Below, in pieces: positions 1 through 5,226 of a stretch of 5,226 nucleotides of DNA (its first letter is position 1; each line of letters opens with the position of its first letter). Source of the DNA: Flavobacteriaceae bacterium (lineage in GTDB: Bacteria; Bacteroidota; Bacteroidia; Flavobacteriales; Flavobacteriaceae); contig PAYI01000025.1 in the NCBI GenBank assembly GCA_002714815.1, positions 17,301 to 22,526 of the forward strand, read 5' to 3'. Both the position numbers and the translations under genes were made by a program. A model generated the notes under the pieces. That model had not been told where the DNA came from, did no database searches, and was given only the letters and a program-made list of their open reading frames with translations.

Positions 1-207
1 AATCGAAGAATTTTTCCTGCGATTGACTTAGTATCTTCAAGTACACGAAGAGATGATCTTCTTCTTGATGAAAATACAATTAAACGAATGTGGATTATGA
101 GAAAATATTTAGCAGATATGAACCCTGTTGAAGCTATGGAATTTATAAGTGATCGATTTACAAGGACTCAAAATAATGAGGAATTTTTAATATCAATGAA
201 CTCATAA
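1..207 (+). CDS. rho: Transcription termination factor Rho, C-terminal end (5' part outside the window)
   Basis: Rho is a homohexameric RNA helicase/ATPase that terminates transcription of untranslated RNA. Frame 1 is open from the window edge to a TAA stop and encodes the last 68 residues. The fragment begins NRRIFPAIDLV and continues STRRDDLLL, KRMWIMRKYLADMNP and EAMEF, which match the end of the Rho ATPase domain. By comparison with E. coli Rho (RRIFPAIDYNRSGTRKEELL), the Arg in STR, residue 16 of the fragment (codon 46-48), corresponds to the arginine finger R366 that reaches into the neighbouring subunit's ATP site. The fragment ends NNEEFLISMNS, a normal family terminus, so the gene is cut by the window and is not broken. 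The N-terminal RNA-binding domain and the Walker motifs lie upstream and cannot be assessed. It converges on rpsT, and a hairpin begins 15 nt after the stop. Confidence 0.96.
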   Translation, partial: NRRIFPAIDLVSSSTRRDDLLLDENTIKRMWIMRKYLADMNPVEAMEFISDRFTRTQNNEEFLISMNS

Positions 208-221
208 GTTATCAAACATCA

Positions 222-265
222 AGTCAAAACGATTTTAATAAAATTTTTTATAAATCTTTTTGACT
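222..265. terminator. Inverted repeat between convergent rho and rpsT, probable bidirectional terminator
   Basis: The arms 222-235 and 252-265 pair at 13 of 14 positions; the only mismatch is 230 against 257. The outer arm contains GTCAAAA facing TTTTTGAC and the inner arm GATTT facing AAATC, around a 16-nt A/T-rich loop that could pair further. The repeat fills the 56-nt gap between the rho stop and the rpsT stop, and its right arm overlaps the first two bases of the rpsT stop codon (264-266). A shared structure between convergent genes fits two-way termination. No clean T-run follows the stem on either strand, since the Ts lie within the arms, so termination is inferred from structure and place. 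Confidence 0.55.
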
Positions 266-515
266 AAAGAGTAGTCACATGTTTGGTTAGCTTGGACTTT
301 AAATTCGCCGACTTATTGGCATGAATAATGTTTTTCTTTGCTAATTTGTCAATTAATGAAATCACCACAGGTAAAAGTTTTTTTGCTTCTTTTTTATTAG
401 TAGTCTCTCTTAATTTTTTTATAGTATTTCGAGCAGTTTTGTGTTGAAAACGATTCAACAAACGCTTTTTATTATTCGACCTAATTCGTTTTAACGCAGA
501 TTTATGATTTGCCAT
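264..515 (-). CDS. rpsT: 30S ribosomal protein S20
   Basis: S20 is a primary binding protein of the small subunit that contacts the 5' domain and helix 44 of 16S rRNA. The 83-residue product has the family's usual length and its hallmark start, MANHKSALKRIRSNNKK, followed by RFQHKTARNTIKKLR. It is highly basic throughout, and its last part, KLAKKNIIHANKSANLKSKL, is the conserved C-terminal helix. The ATG at 515 is fixed by the conserved MANHKSALKR start. The 14-nt leader between the tRNA-Glu 3' end and this ATG is pure A/T with no Shine-Dalgarno motif, as is common in Bacteroidetes. No independent promoter can fit in that gap, so rpsT is probably transcribed from the tRNA promoter, unless a promoter hides inside the tRNA gene. 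It ends in the inverted repeat shared with rho. Confidence 0.97.
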   Translation of the reverse strand: MANHKSALKRIRSNNKKRLLNRFQHKTARNTIKKLRETTNKKEAKKLLPVVISLIDKLAKKNIIHANKSANLKSKLTKHVTTL

Positions 516-532
516 AATTATAATAAATTTGG

Positions 533-604
533 TAGCCCGTAGGGGAGTCGAACCCCTCTTTCCAGGATGAAAACCTGGCGTCCTAACCGATAGACGAACG
601 GGCC
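533..604 (-). tRNA. tRNA-Glu (anticodon UUC)
   Basis: Read on the minus strand, 72 nt fold into a complete cloverleaf. The acceptor stem GGCCCGT pairs with ACGGGCT, with a G1-U72 wobble. The D arm uses GTC/GAC around an AxxGGTTAG-type loop. The anticodon stem CCAGG/CCTGG encloses the loop TTTTCAT, giving anticodon UUC. The variable loop has four bases, and the T stem AGGGG/CCCCT encloses TTCGACT. The discriminator is A73 at 533, and the next bases, 532-530, read CCA, so the 3' end appears to be encoded. The gene lies 14 nt ahead of rpsT on the same strand and is preceded by a strong consensus promoter. All stems are intact, so it should be functional. Confidence 0.97.
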
Positions 605-618
605 ATAATTTTAGTGCG

Positions 619-649
619 CAAATTTACACGTAATATTATTATTAAACAA
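619..649 (-). promoter_or_regulatory. Bacteroidetes-type promoter for tRNA-Glu and probably rpsT
   Basis: On the minus strand a TTG (649-647) is followed after 20 nt by TAAATTTG (626-619). This matches the known Bacteroidetes housekeeping sigma consensus of a -33 TTG and a -7 TAnnTTTG, with spacing inside the 17-23 nt range. Transcription would start about 5-8 nt further on, near 611-614, leaving a leader of under 10 nt before the tRNA 5' end at 604. It lies between the proS stop and the tRNA, so it serves the tRNA-rpsT unit independently of proS. Confidence 0.75.
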
Positions 650-676
650 GTGCTAATTCAAACAAAAAGCTGGGAT

Positions 677-693
677 TTAATCTCACTGATTAA
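677..693 (-). terminator. Short hairpin after proS, weak candidate terminator
   Basis: TTAATC (677-682) and GATTAA (688-693) form a perfect 6-bp inverted repeat around a 5-nt loop, beginning 6 nt after the proS stop. On the minus strand a run of five Ts (667-663) follows about 10 nt beyond the stem, further than in a classic intrinsic terminator. The stem is mostly A-T pairs and would be weak. Its place right after proS and ahead of the tRNA promoter is the main support. Confidence 0.3.
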
Positions 694-699
694 CAAGTA

Positions 700-2178
700 T
701 CAATATGCTTTGGCAAAAAGAACTCTCCTTTCAGATGTTTTTCCTGAGTATACACATTTTCCTTCATTTTTTTGAGTGTCGAATGGTATACATCTTATAG
801 TAGCTTTTGTTTCTTTTTTAATAGCTTCTTCAGTTGAAACACTACCATCCCAATGAGCCAAGACAAAACCTCCTTTTTCTTTTATTACTTTTTTAAAGTC
901 CACAAAATTGTCTACTTGTGTGATGTTTTGTTCGCGAAATTTTTTTGCTTTTTCGAATAAAGCCTCTTGCATATCATCTAGTTGATTTTCTACGTATTCA
1001 ACAGTTTTATTTTGATCTATAACGTTTTTTGAAAAATCATCTCTACGAGAAACTTCAATCGTCTTATTTTCTAAATCTTTAGGACCAATTACAATTCTCA
1101 AAGGAACTCCTTTTAGCTTGTATTCATTGAATTTAAAACCAGGTTTAAATTTGTCTCGATTATCAAACTTAACTCTAATATTTTTTCCTTCTAAATCTGA
1201 CTTAATCTGTTCTGCAACTCTTGATATTTCATTATGTTGGATATCACCTTTATAAATCGGAACAATTACTACCTGGTCGGGAGCAAGATTTGGAGGTAAT
1301 ACGAGACCATTATCGTCACTATGAGTCATAATTAATGCTCCAATCAGTCTTGTAGAAACTCCCCATGACGTAGCCCAAACATAATTTAACTTTCCTGTAT
1401 CTGTTGCAAATTTGACATCGAATGCTTTAGCAAAATTTTGGCCTAAAAAGTGTGAGGTTCCTGCTTGCAGGGCTTTTCCATCTTGCATTAATGCTTCAAT
1501 ACAATAAGTCTCAACTGCCCCAGCAAAACGTTCACTTTCTGACTTAGTTCCTTGAAAAACAGGAATAGCCATAAATTTTTCAACAAAATCGGCATAGACT
1601 TGGTTCATTAATTTTGCTTCTTTAAGGGCTTCTTCTTTTGTTGCATGAGCAGTATGTCCTTCTTGCCAAAGAAATTCAGCTGTTCTTAAAAAAAGTCTAG
1701 TTCGCATTTCCCAACGTACAACATTTGACCATTGATTAATTAATATAGGCAAGTCACGATAAGATTGTATCCATGTCTTATAAGTATTCCATATAAGGGC
1801 CTCACTGGTTGGTCGCACAACTAATTCTTCTTCTAACTTTGCATCTGGATCAACAATTAATTTTCCTTTTTGTTTTTCGTCACTTTTTAACCTGTAGTGG
1901 GTTACAACAGCACATTCTTTCGCAAAACCTTCAGCATTTTTCTCTTCAGCTTCAAATAGACTTTTTGGGACAAATAAAGGAAAATAAGCATTTTTATGAC
2001 CTGTCGCTTTAAACATCTTGTCGAGCTCTTCCTGCATTTTCTCCCATATTGCATAGCCATAGGGCTTAATCACCATACAACCCCTGACTGCTGAATTTTC
2101 AGCTAGATCTGCTTTAAGAACGATTTCATTATACCATTTAGAATAATCTTTTCCCCGAGGTGTTAATTTTTTTGTCAT
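700..2178 (-). CDS. proS: Prolyl-tRNA synthetase, archaeal/eukaryotic-type (short form)
   Basis: This class II enzyme joins proline to tRNA-Pro in the cytoplasm. The 492-residue product has the architecture of the short ProRS type: a catalytic core, an anticodon-binding domain (about 302-405) and the type-specific C-terminal domain (about 410-492) ending FAKAY. It lacks the long editing insertion of the E. coli-type enzyme. Motif 1 lies around 32-71 and ends in P71. Motif 2 includes RPTSE (122-126) and R155-W-E157. AGTSHFLGQ (239-247) belongs to the proline/adenylate pocket, and motif 3 is GVSTR (273-277). In zinc-bearing relatives the C-terminal domain has four Cys ligands; here the first pair is absent (HWDGSVST at 442-449) and the last is KCVYSG, leaving only C475. 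The start MTKKLTPRGKDYSKWYNEIV fits the family, so the ATG at 2178 is accepted. The gene diverges from the lipoprotein gene and lies upstream of the tRNA-rpsT unit, which has its own promoter. Confidence 0.97.
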   Translation of the reverse strand: MTKKLTPRGKDYSKWYNEIVLKADLAENSAVRGCMVIKPYGYAIWEKMQEELDKMFKATGHKNAYFPLFVPKSLFEAEEKNAEGFAKECAVVTHYRLKSDEKQKGKLIVDPDAKLEEELVVRPTSEALIWNTYKTWIQSYRDLPILINQWSNVVRWEMRTRLFLRTAEFLWQEGHTAHATKEEALKEAKLMNQVYADFVEKFMAIPVFQGTKSESERFAGAVETYCIEALMQDGKALQAGTSHFLGQNFAKAFDVKFATDTGKLNYVWATSWGVSTRLIGALIMTHSDDNGLVLPPNLAPDQVVIVPIYKGDIQHNEISRVAEQIKSDLEGKNIRVKFDNRDKFKPGFKFNEYKLKGVPLRIVIGPKDLENKTIEVSRRDDFSKNVIDQNKTVEYVENQLDDMQEALFEKAKKFREQNITQVDNFVDFKKVIKEKGGFVLAHWDGSVSTEEAIKKETKATIRCIPFDTQKNEGKCVYSGKTSERRVLFAKAY

Positions 2179-2185
2179 AAACTTT

Positions 2186-2214
2186 TTGGCATAGAATTTG
2201 CCTATATAAATTTA
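2186..2214 (+). promoter_or_regulatory. Candidate promoter for the lipoprotein-FadL unit
   Basis: A TTG at 2186-2188 is followed after 18 nt by TAAATTTA (2207-2214), which matches seven of eight positions of the Bacteroidetes -7 box TAnnTTTG. The start would fall near 2219-2222, giving a leader of about 55 nt that opens directly with the 2226-2256 hairpin. The -7 box is its own reverse complement, so it could also serve proS in the other direction, but no TTG sits at the right distance on that side. In such AT-rich DNA a seven-of-eight match can arise by chance. Confidence 0.4.
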
Positions 2215-2225
2215 AATAATTTATT

Positions 2226-2261
2226 AGTGGTGTAAAGCTAAACCTTTTAAACCACTTTTTT
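2226..2261 (+). promoter_or_regulatory. Hairpin plus T-run in the leader of the lipoprotein gene
   Basis: AGTGGT (2226-2231) pairs perfectly with ACCACT (2251-2256). After one G/A mismatch the stem continues with TAAA (2233-2236) against TTTA (2246-2249) and a possible G-U pair, closing a loop of about 7 nt. The right arm runs straight into a block of six Ts (2256-2261), the shape of an intrinsic terminator on the plus strand. It ends 13 nt before the lipoprotein ATG, and no plus-strand gene ends upstream of it in this window. It could be an attenuator, a 5' stabilising hairpin, a block on plus-strand transcription, or an operator. Confidence 0.5.
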
Positions 2262-2274
2262 AAAATGAATCATT

Positions 2275-3654
2275 ATGAAAACAAAACAATTATATCTTAA
2301 AATTATAACTATATTTTATTTTAATGTTGCCATTCTAACATTGATTAGCTGTGGAAGTTTTCAAGGTTCATCTTACTTTGCTTCAGATGGAATCTATTAT
2401 TCTGATAAAATAGTAGTTTCAGAAAATTCTCAATTAATAACTAAAAAAAATTACTATCAGCAATATTTTAAAAATGCTGCTGAAACAGGATATATAGAAC
2501 CAAATTCAGATCAAATATATTTTACCGATACTGATTCATACGAAAGCACAGATAAGTATCGAGAAGTAATAATTGAAGAAAATAAAAGTCAGATTCCGTG
2601 GGGAGAGGAAACTTCACAAACAGAAATTATATTAATGAATAATAGGCCAAATTTTTTCTGGGGACTATCCGGATTTGCATTTAATTATTCCCCTTTTCGA
2701 AATAACTTTTTCATGAATCCATATCGGTTTGGCTATGGTGGATTTAATCCGTGGTTTAATTTTAATGATCCTCTTTGGAATCCTTATGGAGGCTTTGGTG
2801 GAATTTGGGGAGGTTTTGACCCTTTTTATTCTCCATATGGCTATAATCGAGGTTTCTACAATCCATATGGGTTAAGATTAGGATTTGGTTTTAGAAATCG
2901 TTGGTATAATCAATATAATCGATTAAACCGTTTCAATGATTTCTATGGAAATGATTTTAGAAACAAAAACAATCTAGACTACCGATCAACTATAGCTAGA
3001 ATTAAATCTGGTCGAGGTGAAAAAACATATAACAATTCTAACGATAGAAGGTCAGAGCAGTCAAAAAATCAAAATAATCAAAAAATTATAAATAGAGTAA
3101 ATTTGGGAAGAGGAGTAAATTCAATTGGTAGAGCAAGTCAAATTGGATATAATATCAATCGATATGGAACTACTCAAGGGTCAATCTCGAATTCTATTAG
3201 GAATTTAAGGCCAGGAATAAATGTTATCTCTAGATCTAGAAATTTGGGTCTCACCCAGGGAAATACTAATATCACAAAAATACCTGATCAGGTTTCCAGA
3301 AGCAGTGGACGGATACAAACTCAATATAGATTGGTTGAAAGAAATCCAAATAGATCATCTTCGATTGTTCAAAGACGTCCTTCTTCTCTTGTATTTCAAT
3401 CATCTCGAAGTGAATACTCTCGACCAATCAATAGGTTGCGAGAGTCTAATCGAGGTGAATACAACAGGACTTTAAAAAGTTCCAGTAGTAATAGCAGATC
3501 ACAAAGTAATTATACGAGAGGAAGTAGTACTATAAGTAATAATCGTTCTTATAGTCGTTCAAATAATTCTGGGAGCAGGTCTTCTTATAGTTCTGGAAAT
3601 AGTAGATCGTCTTCTGGAAGAAGTAGCTCATCTTCTGGTGGTAGAAGGAATTAA
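2275..3654 (+). CDS. Predicted low-complexity envelope lipoprotein of unknown function
   Basis: I do not recognise a domain family. Residues 1-26 look like a lipoprotein signal peptide: basic KTK, a hydrophobic stretch, then the lipobox LISC with the acylated Cys at 26. This supports the ATG at 2275. The mature N-terminus GSFQGSSYF has no acidic run of the kind that marks surface-exposed Bacteroidetes lipoproteins, so the side of the membrane is open. Residues 27-125 are mixed and fairly acidic (EENKSQIPWGEE at 101-112). Residues 126-225 are rich in Phe, Tyr, Trp, Gly, Asn and Pro, with a recurring aromatic-x-Pro-aromatic motif (FNPW 157, WNPYGG 168, FDPFY 181, YSPYG 185, YNPYG 195). From about 226 to the end the chain is Arg/Ser/Asn-rich and very basic, ending in a Ser/Gly/Arg tail (SSSSGGRRN), and is probably disordered. 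The OmpP1/FadL gene follows after 23 nt, so the two are probably co-transcribed. A structural, adhesive or polyanion-binding role is possible but unproven. Confidence 0.85.
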   Translation: MKTKQLYLKIITIFYFNVAILTLISCGSFQGSSYFASDGIYYSDKIVVSENSQLITKKNYYQQYFKNAAETGYIEPNSDQIYFTDTDSYESTDKYREVIIEENKSQIPWGEETSQTEIILMNNRPNFFWGLSGFAFNYSPFRNNFFMNPYRFGYGGFNPWFNFNDPLWNPYGGFGGIWGGFDPFYSPYGYNRGFYNPYGLRLGFGFRNRWYNQYNRLNRFNDFYGNDFRNKNNLDYRSTIARIKSGRGEKTYNNSNDRRSEQSKNQNNQKIINRVNLGRGVNSIGRASQIGYNINRYGTTQGSISNSIRNLRPGINVISRSRNLGLTQGNTNITKIPDQVSRSSGRIQTQYRLVERNPNRSSSIVQRRPSSLVFQSSRSEYSRPINRLRESNRGEYNRTLKSSSSNSRSQSNYTRGSSTISNNRSYSRSNNSGSRSSYSSGNSRSSSGRSSSSSGGRRN

Positions 3655-3677
3655 AAATCTTAAAAAAAATAAAATAA

Positions 3678-5189
3678 ATGCGTTACTTATTTTACATAGG
3701 TTTAATCCTTTTTATGCCCAATTTTATAATTGCCCAAACATTAAATGATGTTAATTTTTTAACACAAAATTCTTTAAGTGGTTCTGCAAGATACACGTCA
3801 ATGGCTGGTGCTTTTGGAGCTTTAGGTGGCGACTTATCAGCAGTTAGTGATAACCCTGCTGGCTCTTCAATTTTTTTAAATACTGAAGTTGGAGGGTCTA
3901 TAAATTTTCAATCTAAAAATACCAATGGTATTTATTTTGATACTACAGAATCTTTACAAAAAGAAAATTTTTACTTTGATCAAATTGGAGCAGTTTTTGT
4001 TTTTAATAATACTGATACAAAAAGTTCTTGGTCTCGAATTAGTGCCGCTATTAATGTAAATAGGATCTCAAATTATGATCAAGAGGCTTCGATTAGCGGG
4101 AACGGCCGTAATAGTATCGCAGAATACTTCCTTTATTACGCTGATGGTATTAATTTTGAGGATATCCAGTTGTATGATGATGAAACAATAGCTGACATTT
4201 ATCGATTTCTAGGAGACGAAATTGGATTTGGAGCTCAACAAGCTTTTTTAGGATATCAATCATATATAATAGACCCTTTAACAAATAATGCTCTAGAAAG
4301 AACCTATTTTTCAAATATTAATTCTAATCAATATGCTCACTATTTAAACATAATTAATAAAGGGGTTCATAGAAAGACAAGCTTTAATTTTAGTGCTTTA
4401 TATCAGAATTTCATACACTTAGGTTTCAATATAAATCAACACCGAATTAAATATAATAATAAAAGTGATTTTTTTGAAAATGAACAAGATTTAGATTCGT
4501 TTGTTTACGATGTAAATTTCAACAATTCTCTTATTACAGATGGAGACGGATTTTCATTACAATTTGGTGCAATTTTAAAACTGAAAGATTTCCGCTTTGG
4601 TCTTTCCTATGATAGCCCACAGTGGATTAATTTAAAAGATGAAACTCAGCAAAGTATAAGCAGCTATAGATTTGATGAAGGTTATGCGATAAGAGAGAAA
4701 ATAGTTCCTGATATCACTAATTCATTTGATCCTTATCAACTCAAAATCCCTTCAAAAACCAATTTAAGTTTTGCTTATGTTTTTAAAGAAAAAGGACTTA
4801 TATCCATTGATTATAATATTCAGAATCTATCAAATATTTTATTGAGTCAAACTGGAGGAAGCTCTTATTTAGATGAAGTTAGTTCGGAGATTAATTCAGT
4901 ATTCAAACCTATAAAAACAGTCAAAATAGGAGGTGAATATCGATTAAAAGATATAAGCTTGCGGGCAGGCTATTTTTACAGAACAAAAAATCAAGAATTT
5001 GTTGCCAAAAACAATGAAGCATTTACTTTTGGAATTGGTTTTGATTTTGGAGCTAGCAGTTTAAATCTTTCTTTTGTTCAACTTGAACAGAATCAAAGTT
5101 TTCAACTATTTTCAAATGGACTTATAGATTCTTACGATATTAATAAAAAACTAACTCAACTCACAATGAGTTTTAATTTTAAACTTTGA
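3678..5189 (+). CDS. Outer-membrane beta-barrel protein of the OmpP1/FadL family
   Basis: Proteins of this family are monomeric barrels that take up hydrophobic molecules such as long-chain fatty acids or aromatic hydrocarbons; flavobacterial members are often labelled hemin receptor without proof. The 503-residue product starts with a signal peptide, probably cleaved after IIA at residue 19. The mature N-terminus carries the family signature: SARYTSMAGAFGALGGDLSA (35-54) followed by NPAG (59-62), corresponding to the conserved NPA of the FadL N-terminal hatch. The rest alternates short amphipathic strands and polar loops, for example GFSLQFGAILKLKDFRFGLSY (291-311, quoted in part: GFSLQFGAIL, DFRFGLSY) and FTFGIGFDFGASSLNLSF (449-466), ending in a strand SFNFKL. 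Length is normal for the family and no frame break is seen. The ATG at 3678 is chosen because the signal peptide follows it directly; the upstream spacer is A/T-rich without a Shine-Dalgarno motif. It lies 23 nt after the lipoprotein gene, suggesting one operon. The substrate cannot be assigned. Confidence 0.92.
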   Translation: MRYLFYIGLILFMPNFIIAQTLNDVNFLTQNSLSGSARYTSMAGAFGALGGDLSAVSDNPAGSSIFLNTEVGGSINFQSKNTNGIYFDTTESLQKENFYFDQIGAVFVFNNTDTKSSWSRISAAINVNRISNYDQEASISGNGRNSIAEYFLYYADGINFEDIQLYDDETIADIYRFLGDEIGFGAQQAFLGYQSYIIDPLTNNALERTYFSNINSNQYAHYLNIINKGVHRKTSFNFSALYQNFIHLGFNINQHRIKYNNKSDFFENEQDLDSFVYDVNFNNSLITDGDGFSLQFGAILKLKDFRFGLSYDSPQWINLKDETQQSISSYRFDEGYAIREKIVPDITNSFDPYQLKIPSKTNLSFAYVFKEKGLISIDYNIQNLSNILLSQTGGSSYLDEVSSEINSVFKPIKTVKIGGEYRLKDISLRAGYFYRTKNQEFVAKNNEAFTFGIGFDFGASSLNLSFVQLEQNQSFQLFSNGLIDSYDINKKLTQLTMSFNFKL

Positions 5190-5226
5190 AGATTTTCAAA
5201 AAATTTAATTCCTTTTAAAATTCAGT

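Noticed and set aside
1809..2012. A 67-codon open frame on the plus strand inside proS.
   Set aside because: It lies fully antisense to a conserved part of prolyl-tRNA synthetase, is Leu/Gln-rich with no family likeness, and is a shadow of the real gene.
2188..2202. GGCA/TGCC inverted repeat with a 7-nt loop just upstream of the proS start, considered as an operator.
   Set aside because: Only four base pairs per arm; such short repeats are expected by chance.
2265..2300. An 11-codon mini-ORF (ATG at 2265) overlapping the lipoprotein start in another frame, considered as a leader peptide.
   Set aside because: It overlaps the real start by 26 nt, shows no regulatory codon run and no ribosome-binding motif; most likely a chance ATG.
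2700..2910. Repetitive coding stretch considered as a DNA tandem repeat.
   Set aside because: The similarity is at the level of short peptide motifs with irregular spacing; no regular DNA period is visible.
3221..3475. An 84-codon open frame in another plus-strand frame inside the lipoprotein gene.
   Set aside because: It overlaps a low-complexity Arg/Ser coding stretch that naturally leaves other frames open; no start signal or recognisable product.
5190..5226. Last 37 nt after the FadL-type gene, searched for a terminator or a new gene start.
   Set aside because: A/T-rich with no clear hairpin, and the window ends too soon to judge.

Overview
The window reads as an ordinary chromosomal segment of a strongly AT-rich member of the Bacteroidetes, most likely a flavobacterium. 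Four things point that way: the Rho, S20 and ProRS sequences; the short archaeal/eukaryotic-type ProRS; a promoter ahead of the tRNA that matches the Bacteroidetes TTG / TAnnTTTG consensus exactly; and start codons preceded by A/T-rich sequence rather than Shine-Dalgarno motifs.

Layout. Positions 1-207 (+) hold the last 68 codons of rho. A long inverted repeat at 222-265 separates it from the convergent rpsT (264-515, -), ribosomal protein S20, and probably terminates both. Only 14 nt upstream of rpsT lies tRNA-Glu(UUC) (533-604, -), whose promoter is at 619-649. tRNA and rpsT therefore look like one transcription unit. Further upstream on the same strand is proS (700-2178, -), prolyl-tRNA synthetase. 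The left part of the window is thus translation and transcription housekeeping.

A 96-nt divergent intergenic region (2179-2274) contains a candidate promoter for the rightward genes and a striking terminator-like hairpin just ahead of the next start codon. Rightward from there is a two-gene unit with a 23-nt spacer: a 459-residue predicted lipoprotein of low complexity (2275-3654, +; an aromatic/Gly/Asn/Pro-rich middle and an Arg/Ser/Asn-rich tail), and a 503-residue outer-membrane beta-barrel of the OmpP1/FadL family (3678-5189, +). Both are predicted to be exported, and they probably act together at the cell envelope; their substrate cannot be told from sequence.

No mobile element, CRISPR array, toxin-antitoxin pair or defence system is visible. 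The most interesting points are the tRNA-rpsT coupling, the hairpin in the leader of the lipoprotein gene, the uncharacterised lipoprotein and its pairing with a FadL-type channel, and the degenerate zinc site of ProRS.
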